From assembly GCF_003254295.1 (NCBI RefSeq), contig NZ_QKZO01000007.1, positions 1 through 64,000 of the forward strand: 64,000 nt of DNA, given 5' to 3'. The stretch comes from Rhodobacter capsulatus (GTDB lineage Bacteria > Pseudomonadota > Alphaproteobacteria > Rhodobacterales > Rhodobacteraceae). This document shows, piece by piece, positions 8,651 through 19,033 of this stretch (positions are counted from its first letter, which is position 1; each line of letters starts with the position of its first letter). The notes under the pieces were generated by a model. That model did no database searches and was not told the DNA's origin. It saw nothing but the letters and a program-made list of their open reading frames with translations. The translations under genes and the position numbers were made by a program.

Positions 8651-11299
8651 TCAGAAATCTTCCCAGTTGTCCTCGGCAGGCGTGTGCTTGACCGCGAGGT
8701 TTGACGCCCGGACGCTGGCGCGCGGTGCCGGGGCCCGTGACGGTGCCGATGCCGGGGCCGGGGCGGCGGCACGGATCGGCGTGGGCGCTGCCGGTTCGGC
8801 GGGGGCAGGCGCGACCGGCGCCGCAGCCACCGGACGGGTTGACCGGAAGTTGCTGGCCGGGGCCGGGGCCGGGGTCGCCTGCTGCGTGCCAAGGCGGAAC
8901 CGGCTCATCGTCTCGTTCAACCCATCCGCCTCGCGGGCCAGCGACTGGCTGGCGGCCGAGGTTTCCTCGAACATCGCGGCATTGTGCTGGGTGACCTGAT
9001 CGAGCTGCAGGATCGCGGTATTGACTTCGCTCAGGCCGGCGGATTGTTCGGTGGTCGAGGCGGTGATGTCCGACATGAAGGTGACGATTTCGGCGACGGA
9101 GCTCTGGATGCCGTCCAGCGCGCTGCCCGCCTGGCCGACAAGCTCCACGCCGCGCTTCACCTGACCGGCCGAATCCGAGATCAGACCGGCGATTTCGCGC
9201 GCCGCTTCCGAGGACCGCTGCGCCAGCGCCCGCACTTCCGAGGCGACGACGGCAAAGCCGCGTCCCGCTTCGCCCGCGCGGGCGGCTTCCACTCCCGCGT
9301 TCAGCGCGAGCAGGTTGGTCTGGAAGGAGATTTCCTCGATCACCGAGGTGATGCGCGAAATCTTGTTCGAGCTTTCGGAAATCTCGCCCATCGCCTGCAC
9401 GGCTTCGCGCACGACCTGACCGCTCGATTCGGTGTTGCGCCGCGCCAGAGCCACCATGTCATTGGCCTTCAGCGTGCGATCGGCGGCCGATTTCACCGAA
9501 GCGGTCAGCTGGTTCAGCGCCGCGGCGGTTTCCTCGAGCGTGGCGGCCTGTTGCTCGGTCCGACGCGAGAGATCCTCGGCCGCGCGCGAGATGCCGCCCG
9601 ATTCGGTGCGGATCAGGCTCGAATTTTCCAGCACCATCGCCATCGCTTCGCGCAGCTTCGCCGTGGCGTCGTTGTAATCGAGGCGCAGCGACTCGTAATC
9701 TCCCGGGAAGGGCTCGCGGATCGCTTGCGTCAGATCGCCTTCGGCCAGATGGCGCAGCACGTTGCGCAGCTGGTCCACCACCTGACGCTGCTCGGCCGTC
9801 AGGCGCTCGCGTTCGATCCGGGCGCGGGTCTCGCGGGATTCGATCTCCGACATGTCGGTGCCGATGGTGACGACGCGCCGGATCGTGCCCTTGCGGTCGC
9901 GCACCGGCGTCATCGCCCCGTTGAGCAGAAGCTCCTGGCCGTCGATCGAGACGAGCATCCGCCCGATCACGCTTTCACCGCGCGCAATCGCCTCGAAAGC
10001 CATCTCTCCGGTCGCCGCCACCCGAATCAGCCGCGAGAAATCCATGCCGATCAGCTGCGACTCGTCGCGTTGCGAGATCACGCACATCGCCACGTTCGCC
10101 GCGCTCATCCGGCCGTCCGGAGTGAATTCCACCCGCAGCTGCGTCGCGTCGATCGCCTCGGTGATCGCGGTGTTGCGCCGCGCCTCGGTGATGTCGTGCC
10201 ATTCGGCGACATGGCCGATCTTGGTGCCATCCGCCGTCATCACCGGATTCGCTTCGACCACCAGGGTGCCCGAGGCCAGATCCTGCTCGATGCGCAACGA
10301 GCTCCGGTCGCCGGTGTCCATCTCGCCCGCGATCTCGGTGCCGCCCTCGACGATGCGGTCGGCGCGATAGCCGATCATGTTGTCCGGGTCGAAATCCGGG
10401 TTGCGGGCCTGGATCGCCGCGGCGTGCACGCGCATCAGCTTCACCATCGCCTCGTTCACCCAGGTGATTTCATGCTCGGTGCTGGTCAGCATGATCGCGG
10501 TCGAGGCCGAGGCCAGCGCCGTGCCCCGCATCAGCGCGACGCGGTTCGTCGCTTCGGCCTGTTCCAGCGAGTGCCGGAAGGCTTCGAGCGATTTCGCGAT
10601 ATGGCCGATCTCGTCCTTGGTGCCGGTATAGGGCACGGCGGTGGTCAGGGCGCCCTCGGCGATCGAGGACATCGCGCTGTTGATCCGGCCCAGCCGCAGC
10701 GAGACCATCGCCCGGAAGACCAGGCTGGTGATCAGCATCGCGGCGATCAGGATCAGGCCGGACACGATCAGGCCGGTGCGGGTGGTCGAGGCGATCGCGG
10801 CATCGGTCTGGTCTTCGGACCAATGCGACAGCACATAGCCAAGGACGGTGCCGCTGGTCGGGCTGGTGACGGGGGTGGCGATGGTCAACCCGTCTTCCGA
10901 GGTGACGATGGATTTCTGCCCGGCGACGGTCTGCGCCATCGCCGTGAGCGGGGAGATGTCGGCGCCCTCGGCGGCATAGGTGGCGATCGCCTTGCCCTTT
11001 TCGTCCACCGCCATCATCGCATCGGCCGGGTTCGAGGGATCGTCCACGACGTCCTGCAGCGCCTTGCCCAGTTGCAGCTTGTCCGAGAAGCGCATCGGCC
11101 CCACCAGCTGCTTGGCGACGATGCTGCTGGCGCCCCGGGCCTGTTGCTGCAGCTGCGTCAAGGCCAGTTCGGTGGTCGTATGCACGTTGTAGAGCGTCAT
11201 CGAGACCACGACCGTCAGCACCGAAGCGGCGACGAGAAGGGTGGCGCGGAAGAAACTCGAATGGAAGAAGCTGACGGAAGCGGACGTCTTGGCGCTCAT
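8651..11299 (-). CDS. methyl-accepting chemotaxis protein with two PAS domains and a CheR/CheB tether
   Basis: An 882-residue inner-membrane chemoreceptor. TM1 is near residues 17-39 and TM2 near 178-200, enclosing a small periplasmic domain of about 140 residues. Then come a HAMP domain (about 201-255), two PAS domains (about 260-370 and 378-495), a second HAMP-like linker, and the signalling hairpin with [19 protein letters not shown] and [17 protein letters not shown] Pro/Ala-rich linker of about 60 residues leads to the terminal pentapeptide NWEDF, close to the NWETF docking site for CheR/CheB. It lies 13 nt after a periplasmic protein gene. The internal PAS domains suggest redox or energy sensing as well as periplasmic input. 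Confidence 0.95.
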   Translation of the reverse strand: MSAKTSASVSFFHSSFFRATLLVAASVLTVVVSMTLYNVHTTTELALTQLQQQARGASSIVAKQLVGPMRFSDKLQLGKALQDVVDDPSNPADAMMAVDEKGKAIATYAAEGADISPLTAMAQTVAGQKSIVTSEDGLTIATPVTSPTSGTVLGYVLSHWSEDQTDAAIASTTRTGLIVSGLILIAAMLITSLVFRAMVSLRLGRINSAMSSIAEGALTTAVPYTGTKDEIGHIAKSLEAFRHSLEQAEATNRVALMRGTALASASTAIMLTSTEHEITWVNEAMVKLMRVHAAAIQARNPDFDPDNMIGYRADRIVEGGTEIAGEMDTGDRSSLRIEQDLASGTLVVEANPVMTADGTKIGHVAEWHDITEARRNTAITEAIDATQLRVEFTPDGRMSAANVAMCVISQRDESQLIGMDFSRLIRVAATGEMAFEAIARGESVIGRMLVSIDGQELLLNGAMTPVRDRKGTIRRVVTIGTDMSEIESRETRARIERERLTAEQRQVVDQLRNVLRHLAEGDLTQAIREPFPGDYESLRLDYNDATAKLREAMAMVLENSSLIRTESGGISRAAEDLSRRTEQQAATLEETAAALNQLTASVKSAADRTLKANDMVALARRNTESSGQVVREAVQAMGEISESSNKISRITSVIEEISFQTNLLALNAGVEAARAGEAGRGFAVVASEVRALAQRSSEAAREIAGLISDSAGQVKRGVELVGQAGSALDGIQSSVAEIVTFMSDITASTTEQSAGLSEVNTAILQLDQVTQHNAAMFEETSAASQSLAREADGLNETMSRFRLGTQQATPAPAPASNFRSTRPVAAAPVAPAPAEPAAPTPIRAAAPAPASAPSRAPAPRASVRASNLAVKHTPAEDNWEDF

Positions 11300-11312
11300 C
11301 TCGGACCCCGGA

Positions 11313-11882
11313 TTACTGGATCAGTTCGGCATTGAGACCCACCGTCATCGCCCCGATCGGGGCTTTGCTGGCGGGGTCGATCACGGTGAAGGAGGCTTGC
11401 ACCGAATAGCTTTGCGAGGATTCGTCGAATTCCACCTCGCCGACATGGATGGCCTCGGCGCCCTTCGGGAAAGTTTCCAGAAACTTCGCCTCGTCGCCCT
11501 GCCAGTAGTCCGAGGTCGGACCGGCCTGGGCGACGTTCAGCCCGCGGCTGTCGGTCACGAAAGCTTCGGTGAAGCGGCCGCCGCCCGCCTCGATCTTCGC
11601 CCTGAGCGCAAGCGATTCCGGCGCGGCGAGGATCGGTTCGATGGTCGGGCGGTTGGCCGCGTCCAGTTCCGCCCGCCAGACCGCGTCGAGCGAGTCGATC
11701 TGCGGCTGGCTCAGCGCGGCATGGGCCTCGTTCGCGGCGATCACCGCCGCGACAAGGGCCGGATCGGCAGCCCAGGCGCGCAGCTCTTTTTCCACGATTT
11801 CCTTGACTTGCGGCGAAACATCATCCGCCTGCGCGGGCAGGGCGACGAATGCGAGAGCAAGCAGTGCTGCGCTGAATTTCAT
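11313..11882 (-). CDS. periplasmic PDC/Cache-like sensor protein
   Basis: A 189-residue exported protein starting [19 protein letters not shown] (signal peptide). A helical N-terminal part ([20 protein letters not shown]) precedes a Cache-like segment with [23 protein letters not shown], then [18 protein letters not shown], the order seen in PDC sensor folds (GxNVA...DYWQGDE...G-xh-xhG). There is no membrane anchor or signalling domain. It is first in an operon with the chemoreceptor, whose own periplasmic domain is small. It may therefore be a soluble ligand-sensing partner of that receptor (inference). Confidence 0.75.
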   Translation of the reverse strand: MKFSAALLALAFVALPAQADDVSPQVKEIVEKELRAWAADPALVAAVIAANEAHAALSQPQIDSLDAVWRAELDAANRPTIEPILAAPESLALRAKIEAGGGRFTEAFVTDSRGLNVAQAGPTSDYWQGDEAKFLETFPKGAEAIHVGEVEFDESSQSYSVQASFTVIDPASKAPIGAMTVGLNAELIQ

Positions 11883-12088
11883 GAGCGGGCTCCGGTTGCG
11901 GGGACGGTTCCCCGAGAACATTTGTCGCACAGCCTAGCGCGCAACTCTTTCCGCCCGATTAATCGCCAAGAATCATTCCAACTCCTCTCTTTTAAGTCGC
12001 TGCCCTTGCAGGGGGGGCCGCGCGACACTAAGACTTGGGTAACAGACGCGCGCTAAGGCTTTGCGGACATCACGAGGAAAGGCAGCGA

Positions 12089-12718
12089 ATGAAAGACCCG
12101 GTCGACCTTTACATGAACACGCTGGTGCCGATGGTGGTCGAGCAGACCTCGCGCGGCGAGCGGGCCTATGACATCTATTCCCGCCTGCTCAAGGAGCGGA
12201 TCATCTTCCTGGCCGGGCCGTTCCATGACGGCATGTCGAGCCTGATCTGCGCCCAGCTGCTGTTCCTCGAGGCCGAGAATCCCTCGAAGGAAATTTCCAT
12301 GTATATCAACAGCCCCGGCGGAGTCGTCACCTCGGGCCTGGCGATCTACGACACCATGCAATACATCCGCCCGAAGGTCTCGACGCTGGTGATCGGCCAG
12401 GCCGCCTCGATGGGCTCGGTGATCGCCTGCGCGGGCGAAAAGGGCATGCGCTTCTCGCTGCCGAATTCGCGGATCATGGTGCACCAGCCCTCGGGCGGCT
12501 ATCAGGGCCAGGCGACGGACATCATGATCCACGCCCGCGAGACCGAAAAGATCCGCCAGCGGCTTTACGAAATCTACGTCCGTCACACCGGCCGGTCGAT
12601 CGAGGAAGTGGCCGAGGCGCTGGAACGCGACCGTTTCATGTCGCCCGAAGAGGCGCTGGAATGGGGCCATCTCGACGAGATCCTGTCGGCGCGGCCGAGC
12701 CTTGACGGCGGAAAATGA
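12089..12718 (+). CDS. clpP: ATP-dependent Clp protease proteolytic subunit
   Basis: The serine peptidase that forms the 14-mer Clp chamber and degrades substrates unfolded by ClpX or ClpA. The 209-residue product begins [20 protein letters not shown]. The catalytic triad is visible as S107 (GQAASMGS), H132 (MVHQPSGG) and D181 ([11 protein letters not shown]). An upstream in-frame extension to 12035 is rejected because the chosen ATG follows GAGGAAAGGCAGCGA and gives the family N-terminus. CTTGCA at 12005-12010 followed by GACACTAAG could be a heat-shock promoter, tentatively. clpX follows 121 nt later. Confidence 0.97.
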   Translation: MKDPVDLYMNTLVPMVVEQTSRGERAYDIYSRLLKERIIFLAGPFHDGMSSLICAQLLFLEAENPSKEISMYINSPGGVVTSGLAIYDTMQYIRPKVSTLVIGQAASMGSVIACAGEKGMRFSLPNSRIMVHQPSGGYQGQATDIMIHARETEKIRQRLYEIYVRHTGRSIEEVAEALERDRFMSPEEALEWGHLDEILSARPSLDGGK

Positions 12719-12839
12719 CAAATCGATGACCGCTCTTAACCGGGGCGGGGAATTTGCGATTGAGAAGAACGTGGTGCTGTCCTAGACTTCGGTTCAGGAC
12801 AGCCCCCAAAGGCCCGGGTCGGGCCATTCGAGGATGACG

Positions 12840-14114
12840 ATGGCGAACAATTCCGGCTCCGACAGCAAGAACACCCTCTACTGTTCGTTCTGCGGCAAGA
12901 GCCAGCACGAGGTGCGCAAGCTGATCGCGGGTCCGACCGTGTTCATCTGTGATGAATGCGTCGAGTTGTGCATGGACATCATCCGCGAGGAGACCAAGAC
13001 CACCGGTCTCAAGGCGACGGATGGCGTGCCGACGCCGCGCGACATCTGCAAGGTGCTGGATGATTACGTGATCGGGCAGATGCATGCCAAGCGCGTGCTC
13101 TCGGTTGCGGTGCACAACCACTACAAGCGGCTCAATCACGGCACGAAACAGGATGTGGAACTGGCGAAGTCGAACATCCTGCTGATCGGCCCCACGGGCT
13201 GCGGCAAGACGCTGCTGGCGCAGACGCTGGCGCGGATTCTGGACGTGCCCTTCACCATGGCCGATGCGACGACGCTGACCGAGGCGGGCTATGTCGGCGA
13301 GGATGTGGAAAACATCATCCTGAAGCTGTTGCAGGCCAGCGAATACAATGTCGAACGGGCGCAGCGCGGCATCGTCTATATCGACGAAGTCGACAAGATC
13401 ACCCGCAAGTCGGACAATCCCTCGATCACCCGCGACGTCTCGGGCGAGGGCGTGCAACAGGCGCTTCTGAAGATCATGGAAGGCACCGTGGCGAGCGTTC
13501 CGCCGCAGGGCGGGCGCAAGCATCCGCAGCAGGAATTCCTGCAGGCGGACACGACGAACATCCTGTTCATCTGCGGCGGCGCCTTTGCGGGGCTGGATCG
13601 AATCATCGCGCAGCGCGGCAAGGGCTCGGCGATCGGCTTTGGCGCCGATGTGAAGGACCCGGAATCGCGGGGCGCGGGCGAGCTGTTCAAGGAGCTCGAG
13701 CCGGAAGATCTGCTGAAATTCGGTCTGATCCCGGAATTCGTCGGCCGTCTGCCGGTGATCGCGACGCTGGAAGATCTGGACGAGGCGGCGCTGGTGACGA
13801 TCCTGACCGAGCCGAAGAACGCGCTGGTCAAGCAATATCAGCGGCTGTTCGAGATCGAGGGCGTGAAGCTGACCTTCACCCCCGATGCGATGAAGGCGAT
13901 CGCCGCCCGCGCGATCAAGCGCAAGACCGGCGCGCGCGGCCTGCGCTCGATCATGGAAGACATCCTGCTTGACACGATGTTCGAACTGCCGGGCATGGAA
14001 GGCGTGCGCGAGGTGGTGGTGAACGACGAGGCGGTGGAAATGGCCAATGGCGCCAAACCCTTGCTGATCTATGCCGAGACCTCGGGCAAGAAAGAACCGA
14101 AGACCGCAGGCTGA
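12840..14114 (+). CDS. clpX: ATP-dependent Clp protease ATP-binding subunit ClpX
   Basis: The AAA+ unfoldase that feeds tagged proteins to ClpP. The N-terminal C4 zinc domain is LYCSFCGKS to [10 protein letters not shown]. The ATPase core follows with [18 protein letters not shown] (Walker A), [10 protein letters not shown] (Walker B), the GYVG-type pore loop ([10 protein letters not shown]), and the C-terminal sensor-2 helix region ([19 protein letters not shown]). The product is 424 residues. An ATG lies 6 nt upstream at 12834, but GAGG at 12830-12833 is spaced properly only for 12840. It follows clpP in the same direction and ends at a clear terminator. Confidence 0.97.
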   Translation: MANNSGSDSKNTLYCSFCGKSQHEVRKLIAGPTVFICDECVELCMDIIREETKTTGLKATDGVPTPRDICKVLDDYVIGQMHAKRVLSVAVHNHYKRLNHGTKQDVELAKSNILLIGPTGCGKTLLAQTLARILDVPFTMADATTLTEAGYVGEDVENIILKLLQASEYNVERAQRGIVYIDEVDKITRKSDNPSITRDVSGEGVQQALLKIMEGTVASVPPQGGRKHPQQEFLQADTTNILFICGGAFAGLDRIIAQRGKGSAIGFGADVKDPESRGAGELFKELEPEDLLKFGLIPEFVGRLPVIATLEDLDEAALVTILTEPKNALVKQYQRLFEIEGVKLTFTPDAMKAIAARAIKRKTGARGLRSIMEDILLDTMFELPGMEGVREVVVNDEAVEMANGAKPLLIYAETSGKKEPKTAG

Positions 14115-14135
14115 GCCCCGGTCGTCGCGAAACGG

Positions 14136-14159
14136 AAGGGGCGGGGAAACCCGCCCTTT
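14136..14159 (+). terminator. rho-independent terminator of clpX
   Basis: A 10-bp stem (14136-14145 with 14150-14159, one G-U pair) and a GAAA tetraloop. The distal arm ends CTTT. It lies 21 nt after the clpX stop. Confidence 0.75.
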
Positions 14160-14236
14160 GTGCTGATCGGGTCCGCAAAACACTGGACCTTGGTGGCCCT
14201 GCCGCTATAACGGGGCCAAAGATGCGGAGGTGAGAT

Positions 14237-14611
14237 ATGAAATTCCTGCTGCGCCTGCTGACGTGGTGGAACAGCCAGACACTCGGCACCCAGATCTTCA
14301 CCGCGCGTCACGGGGTGAAGGTCGGCGAGGACGCCGAGGGCAATCGCTACTACCAAAGCAAGGATGGCAAACGGCGCTGGGTGATCTACAACGGCGAAGT
14401 TCAGGCCAGCCGCATCCCCCCCGATTGGCACGGCTGGATCCATTTCACCTGGAACGAACCGCCGACCAAGGCGCCGCTCGATCACAAGCCCTGGGAATTG
14501 CCGCACCAGCAGAATCAGACCGGTCTGGCCACGGCCTTCGTGCCGCCGGGCTCGCTGCGCCGCGCCGATCCCGTGACCCGCACCGATTACGAGGCCTGGC
14601 AGCCGGAATAA
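14237..14611 (+). CDS. NADH:ubiquinone oxidoreductase 17.2-kDa subunit (NDUFA12 family)
   Basis: The alphaproteobacterial homologue of the accessory subunit NDUFA12 (B17.2) of respiratory complex I. In 124 residues it shows [55 protein letters not shown], and a C-terminal tail with Pro and Trp residues, all typical. GGAGG lies upstream. Accessory subunits of this kind occur outside the nuo operon, as here. It leads a collinear set with mlaD and DUF2155. Confidence 0.94.
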   Translation: MKFLLRLLTWWNSQTLGTQIFTARHGVKVGEDAEGNRYYQSKDGKRRWVIYNGEVQASRIPPDWHGWIHFTWNEPPTKAPLDHKPWELPHQQNQTGLATAFVPPGSLRRADPVTRTDYEAWQPE

Positions 14612-14650
14612 CCGGCCCAGACCGTCCCACCGCGCAACCGGCTGGAAATC

Positions 14651-15124
14651 ATGAGTGAAAATCGTCTCGAAGTGCTCACCGGGGCGGCCGTTCTGGCCGT
14701 CGCGGTCGGCTTTTTTCTGTGGGCGGGGCAGGGGCACAGCTTCGGCACCGCGGCCAGCGGCTATCCGCTGAAAGCCTCGTTCCGCTCGGTCGAGGGGATC
14801 ACCGTCGGCACCGATGTGCGGATGGCCGGGGTCAAGGTCGGCACCGTCACCGATATCGCGCTGAATGCGCAGACCTTCTTTGCCGATACCACGGTGGCGA
14901 TGAAATCGGGCGTCGACATTCCCGATGACAGCCAGATCCTCATCGCGACCGAGGGGCTCTTGGGCGGCGCCTTCGTCGAGATCCTGCCCGGCGGCAGCCC
15001 GGTCAATCTGGGCCCCGGCGAGGAAATCGTCGACACCCAGGGCGCGGTCTCGGCGCTGGGTCTGATGATGAAATTCGCCGGCGGCAAGGGTGACGACAAG
15101 CCCGCCGAGGGGGCCGCGCCGTGA
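14651..15124 (+). CDS. mlaD: MlaD-type phospholipid transport substrate-binding protein
   Basis: Inner-membrane-anchored MCE-domain protein of the Mla pathway, which moves phospholipid between the inner and outer membranes. A single N-terminal TM (about residues 8-24, LTGAAVLAVAVGFFLWAG) is followed by the MCE domain: LKASFRSVEGITVGTDVRMA, GVKVGTV and LIATEGLLGGAFVEILPG. The 157-residue length matches alphaproteobacterial MlaD. The partner ATPase and permease genes are not here. Its stop overlaps the GTG of the next gene. Confidence 0.92.
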   Translation: MSENRLEVLTGAAVLAVAVGFFLWAGQGHSFGTAASGYPLKASFRSVEGITVGTDVRMAGVKVGTVTDIALNAQTFFADTTVAMKSGVDIPDDSQILIATEGLLGGAFVEILPGGSPVNLGPGEEIVDTQGAVSALGLMMKFAGGKGDDKPAEGAAP

Positions 15125-15489
15125 TTCGCGCGGCGCTGGTCGCGGTTTTGCTGTCGGCCGGGGCCGCCGTGGCGCAGGGCGCCCCCGAGGGGCTGGCCGC
15201 AGCGCCGGGAGCCTTTCTGCGCGGGCTCGACAAGATTGCCGGGGCGGCCAGCGATCTGACGCTCTCGGTCGGGCAAAGCCTTGACTATGGCTCGCTTTCG
15301 GTGCGGCTGGTCGATTGCCGCTATCCGGCTGACGATCCGGCCTCGAACGCCTATGCCTTTCTGGAAATCACCGATACCGCGATCGGCCGCGAAGTGTTTC
15401 GCGGCTGGATGATCGCGCAGAACCCGGCGCTTTCGGCGCTGGATCATCAGCGCTACGACGTCTGGGTCCTGCGCTGCAAGATCGACTGA
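15121..15489 (+). CDS. DUF2155 periplasmic protein
   Basis: A 122-residue exported protein (signal peptide up to about AVAQG) with LSVGQSLDYGSLSVRLVDCRY, EVFRGWMIAQNPALSALDH and a terminal DVWVLRCKID. These are the conserved positions of DUF2155, including the two cysteines that could pair. It starts at GTG 15121, inside the mlaD stop (GTGA overlap), and is therefore coupled to mlaD. Its 3' end overlaps the convergent aat gene by 37 nt. Function unknown; linkage to mlaD suggests an envelope role. Confidence 0.88.
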   Translation: MIRAALVAVLLSAGAAVAQGAPEGLAAAPGAFLRGLDKIAGAASDLTLSVGQSLDYGSLSVRLVDCRYPADDPASNAYAFLEITDTAIGREVFRGWMIAQNPALSALDHQRYDVWVLRCKID

Positions 15490-16091
15490 GCCGTCGCGGG
15501 CGGCGGGGCGGTGAAATCCGCCCTCTGCCCCAGCGCCAGCCGCAGGCGCTTGCGATACTCGATCCGCGGGATCTCGACCCCGCCCAGGCTTTGCAGATGC
15601 GGCGTCAGATATTGCGTGTCGAACAGGCTGAAGCCGCCGCGGATCAGCCGGTCGACCGTATAGGCCATCGCCACTTTCGAGGCATTCGGCGCGCGCGAGA
15701 ACATGCTTTCGCCAAAGAACGCGCCCCCCAGCGTCACCCCGAAGATCCCGCCGACCAGATCCGGACCCTGCCAGACCTCGACCGCATGGGCCGCGCCCAG
15801 ATCATGCAGCGCGTCGTAAAGGCTGAACAGCGCCGCATTGATCCAGGTCTCGGGCCGGTCGGCGCAGCCTTCGACCACCGCCCGAAACGCGGTGTTTGTT
15901 CGAATTGTGAAAGTTTCCCGGCCGATGACCCGGGCGAGTGACCGCGAAATGTGGAAATTCTGCAAGGGAACCACGCCGCGCAGCCGCGGTTCGAACCAAT
16001 GCAACTCCGCCGCGTCGCGTGCGCTTGCCATCGGGAAAATGCCTTGTGCATAGGCCGAAAGCAGTAATTCCGGACTAAGCCCTGCCGTCAT
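15453..16091 (-). CDS. aat: leucyl/phenylalanyl-tRNA--protein transferase
   Basis: Adds Leu or Phe to proteins with N-terminal Lys or Arg, marking them for ClpAP by the N-end rule. Family motifs are ELLLSAYAQGIFPMA, HWFEPRLRGVVPL, ETWINAALFSLYDALH, AVEVWQGPDLVGGIFGVTLG, FFGESMFSRAPNASK and LFDTQYLTPHLQSLG. I use the ATG at 16091 (MTAGLSPE); a TTG at 16100 with GGGGTGA closer upstream would add three residues. It is convergent with, and overlaps, DUF2155. Confidence 0.95.
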   Translation of the reverse strand: MTAGLSPELLLSAYAQGIFPMASARDAAELHWFEPRLRGVVPLQNFHISRSLARVIGRETFTIRTNTAFRAVVEGCADRPETWINAALFSLYDALHDLGAAHAVEVWQGPDLVGGIFGVTLGGAFFGESMFSRAPNASKVAMAYTVDRLIRGGFSLFDTQYLTPHLQSLGGVEIPRIEYRKRLRLALGQRADFTAPPPATAQSILQRRTQTS

Positions 16092-16155
16092 CGTTGCCAA
16101 CCATCACCCCGATCCATAGACTTGCCCGAGTTTGACACGAAAACGCGGCAATGCC

Positions 16156-16863
16156 ATGGGATTTTTCGATTTTTTACGATCGGTCGCGCGGTATGAAAGC
16201 GATGATTACGCGATCGGACGGCTCAATCAGCGCCATCGCAAGCTGATCGCGCCGATTGCCGCCGATCTGGCGGGGGCGCGGGTGCTGGATCTTGCGGCGC
16301 ATGACGGGCGCTGGTCCTATGCCTTCGCCGCGGCGGGGGCGGCCGCGGTGGTGGGGATCGAGGGCCGACAGCATCTGATCGAGCGCTTCGCCGAATTTCC
16401 GCAAGACGCAGCCGCCGCCCGGGTCACGCTGCGCTGCGGCGACATTTTCGACGCCATGGAGGCCGATCTGGCGGCGGGGGCACGCTATGACGTGATCGGC
16501 GTGCTGGGCATATTTTATCACATCATGGACCATTTCCGGCTGCTGCAGCTGGTGACGCGGTTCCAGCCGCGGCTGGTGCTGCTTGACAGCGAGTTCTCGC
16601 AGCGGCCGGGGCAGGTGATCGATCTGGTGCGCGAAGACCCGAGCAAGGATCTGAACGCGCTGGCGCAGGTCGCGGGGCAGGAGAAGGCGCTGATCGGCAT
16701 CCCAAGCCTTGGCGCGCTCGAGGCGATGGCGGATGTGCTTGGCTACAGGACCGACTGGGTGGATTGGTCCGATGTGCGGCCGAACAAGCGGCGTTTTGTC
16801 GCCGATTACTTCCGCCCCAAGGGCAAGCGCCGCGCCACCTGCGTGCTGCGGCCGAAGATATGA
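16156..16863 (+). CDS. class I SAM-dependent methyltransferase
   Basis: A 235-residue methyltransferase of unknown substrate. After an N-terminal helix (FFDFLRSVARYESDD), the Rossmann fold begins ARVLDLAAHDGRWSYAFAAAG (motif I with the DxxxxxGxx variation) and VVGIEGRQ (acidic motif II), with YDVIGVLGIFYHIMDHF as motif IV and following. The C-terminal part contains DSEFSQRPGQVIDLV. The best start follows a poor ribosome site; an upstream in-frame ATG at 16132 is less likely. It ends on a bidirectional terminator facing accC. Confidence 0.85.
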   Translation: MGFFDFLRSVARYESDDYAIGRLNQRHRKLIAPIAADLAGARVLDLAAHDGRWSYAFAAAGAAAVVGIEGRQHLIERFAEFPQDAAAARVTLRCGDIFDAMEADLAAGARYDVIGVLGIFYHIMDHFRLLQLVTRFQPRLVLLDSEFSQRPGQVIDLVREDPSKDLNALAQVAGQEKALIGIPSLGALEAMADVLGYRTDWVDWSDVRPNKRRFVADYFRPKGKRRATCVLRPKI

Positions 16864-16889
16864 AAACGCCCCCTTGCGGGGGCGTTTTT
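16863..16889. terminator. bidirectional rho-independent terminator
   Basis: AAAACG plus five C, a TTGC loop, five G plus CGTTTTT: A-run and T-run on opposite sides make it active on both strands. It separates the methyltransferase (+) from accC (-), whose stop codon is at 16891-16893. Confidence 0.88.
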
Positions 16890-16890
16890 G

Positions 16891-18237
16891 TCAACCGTAG
16901 GTCTTGGCCAGCCATTTCTCGAGCCAGTGGATCGAGTAATCGCCCTTCAGGATGTCGGGCTCTTCCAGCAATTGCCGGAACAGCGGGATCGTGGTGTCGA
17001 CGCCATCGACGATCAGCTCGCCCAAGGCACGATTGAGCCGGGCCAGCGCTTCGTTGCGGTCGCGCCCGTGCACGATCAGCTTGCCGATCAGGCTGTCGTA
17101 ATAGGGCGGGATCTTGTAGCCGTCATAAAGTGCCGAATCGATCCGCACCCCAAGCCCGCCGGGGGCGTGGTATTGCGTGATCTTGCCGGGGCAGGGGGCG
17201 AAGTTCGGCAGCTTTTCGGCGTTGATCCGCACCTCGATCGCATGGCCGCGGATCACCAGATTTTCCTGCGTGAAGTCCATCTCCTCGCCCGCCGCGACAC
17301 GGATCTGTTCGCGCACAAGATCGACGCCGAAGATGCCCTCGGTCACCGGATGTTCCACCTGCAGGCGGGTGTTCATCTCGATGAAGTAGAATTCGCCGTC
17401 TTCATAGAGGAATTCGATCGTGCCCGCGCCGGAATAGCCCAGCTCGCCCATCGCCTTGGCGCAAATGCCGCCGATTCGGGCGCGCTGCTCGGGGGTGATG
17501 CAGGGGCCCGGCGCCTCCTCGAAGACCTTCTGGTGGCGGCGTTGCAGCGAGCAATCCCGCTCGCCCAGATGCACGGCGCGGCCACGGCCGTCACCGAAGA
17601 CCTGGATCTCGATGTGACGCGGCCGCTGGAGATATTTCTCCATATAGACCTCGTCATTGCCGAAGGCGGCCTTGGCCTCGCTGCGCGCGGTGCGGAAGGC
17701 GATCTCAAGCTCGGCTTCCGATTGCGCGACCTTCATGCCGCGCCCGCCGCCGCCCGCGGTGGCCTTGATGATGACCGGATAGCCCATCTCGGCCGCGGCC
17801 TTCTTCGCCGCCTCATAGTCGGGCACGCCGCCATCGGAGCCCGGAACCACCGGAATTCCCAGCTTTTTCGCCGTGTCCTTGGCGGTGATCTTGTCGCCCA
17901 TGATGCGGATATGTTCCGCCTTCGGGCCGATGAAGGTGATGCCGTGATCTTCGAGCACCTGCACGAAGGTCGCGTTTTCCGAAAGGAAGCCATAGCCCGG
18001 GTGGATCGCCTGCGCGCCGGTGATTTCGCAGGCAGCGACGATCGCGGGGATCGAGAGATAGCTTTCCGAAGACGGGTTCGGCCCGATGCAGACGCTTTCA
18101 TCCGCCATGCGCACATGCATGGCATCGGCGTCGGCGGTGGAATGCACCGCCACCGAGGCGATCCCCATCTCGCGGCAGGCACGGATCACGCGCAGCGCGA
18201 TCTCGCCCCGGTTGGCGATCAGGATCTTGTCGAACAT
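16891..18237 (-). CDS. accC: acetyl-CoA carboxylase, biotin carboxylase subunit
   Basis: ATP-dependent carboxylation of biotin on AccB, the first half-reaction of malonyl-CoA and fatty-acid synthesis. The 448-residue ATP-grasp enzyme starts [20 protein letters not shown]. It shows [24 protein letters not shown] (glycine-rich ATP loop), [33 protein letters not shown] and a C-terminal [12 protein letters not shown]. Length and motifs are complete. accB ends 7 nt upstream on the same strand, forming the usual accBC operon. Confidence 0.98.
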   Translation of the reverse strand: MFDKILIANRGEIALRVIRACREMGIASVAVHSTADADAMHVRMADESVCIGPNPSSESYLSIPAIVAACEITGAQAIHPGYGFLSENATFVQVLEDHGITFIGPKAEHIRIMGDKITAKDTAKKLGIPVVPGSDGGVPDYEAAKKAAAEMGYPVIIKATAGGGGRGMKVAQSEAELEIAFRTARSEAKAAFGNDEVYMEKYLQRPRHIEIQVFGDGRGRAVHLGERDCSLQRRHQKVFEEAPGPCITPEQRARIGGICAKAMGELGYSGAGTIEFLYEDGEFYFIEMNTRLQVEHPVTEGIFGVDLVREQIRVAAGEEMDFTQENLVIRGHAIEVRINAEKLPNFAPCPGKITQYHAPGGLGVRIDSALYDGYKIPPYYDSLIGKLIVHGRDRNEALARLNRALGELIVDGVDTTIPLFRQLLEEPDILKGDYSIHWLEKWLAKTYG

Positions 18238-18244
18238 CTGGCCC

Positions 18245-18736
18245 TCACTCGACGATCATCAGGGGCGCGCCGTATTCGATCGGCGCGCCGTCATCGACGA
18301 GGATCCGCTTCACCGTGCCCGATTTCGGCGCCGGAATGTGGTTCATCGTCTTCATCGCCTCGACGATCAGAAGCGTCTGGCCTTCCTTGACCGTGTCGCC
18401 GACCTTCACGAAGGCCGAGGCGCCCGGTTCCGGCGCCAGATAGGCGGTGCCGACCATCGGCGAGGTGACGGCACCCGGGTGATTGGCCGGATCGGCATCG
18501 GCGGCAGCGGCGGGCGCAGCGGCAACGGCGGCCGGGGCGGGGGCCGCCAGCGCCGGGGCGGCATAGACCGGGGCGGGGGCGGCAACGACGGTCGCCTGTT
18601 TCACCACGCGCACTTCAAGACTGTCGTCTTCGCCATATTCCCGCACGACCGCGATTTCGGTCAGGTCATTCTTGTTCAGCAACTCCGCCAGCGCCTGGAT
18701 GAAGGCGACGTCGTTTTCATGCGATTGTTTGGTCAT
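18245..18736 (-). CDS. accB: acetyl-CoA carboxylase, biotin carboxyl carrier protein
   Basis: Carries the biotin that shuttles CO2 from AccC to the carboxyltransferase. The N-terminal part (to about residue 45) ends [15 protein letters not shown]. An Ala/Pro-rich linker of about 40 residues follows. The biotinyl domain has [18 protein letters not shown] with the biotinylated lysine in EAMKTMN, and ends APLMIVE. The ATG at 18736 is preceded by GAGGA and gives the standard MTKQ-type start; an in-frame ATG at 18790 is less likely. Confidence 0.96.
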   Translation of the reverse strand: MTKQSHENDVAFIQALAELLNKNDLTEIAVVREYGEDDSLEVRVVKQATVVAAPAPVYAAPALAAPAPAAVAAAPAAAADADPANHPGAVTSPMVGTAYLAPEPGASAFVKVGDTVKEGQTLLIVEAMKTMNHIPAPKSGTVKRILVDDGAPIEYGAPLMIVE

Positions 18737-19033
18737 GCGGTCCTCGAAAGACTCTTCAGGGGCCCCGGGGCTTCGATGGGGCGCGTTCATGTGCCCCCGC
18801 TTATACGCGAGCCGCGCGGGCGAGGAAAGCGTGAACGGATGACGCAGGGGAAACGGTCCGGGCGGGCCGCGCCGGGCAAATCGCGCGATGAAAACGGGCC
18901 GCACCTGCGCCATTGGCCGCGCGACCCGGTGGGTCGGCGGCAAGGCGTCGGTGCGGCCAGAAATCCGCGACACGACCCGCGGGACGCGGGCGCGCGGAGG
19001 ATGCGCAGGGCCGGGACGACAGCCCGGCCGCGT
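18737..19033. other. no gene seen between accB and its upstream neighbour
   Basis: 297 nt of GC-rich sequence expected to hold the accBC promoter. I could not pick out a convincing -35/-10 pair. Open frames crossing it are in-frame extensions of accB or shadows. Confidence 0.5.

Noticed and set aside
8984-11335. 783-codon open frame opposite the chemoreceptor gene
   Set aside because: Shadow of a well-supported gene; His/Arg/Gln-rich sequence without domains.
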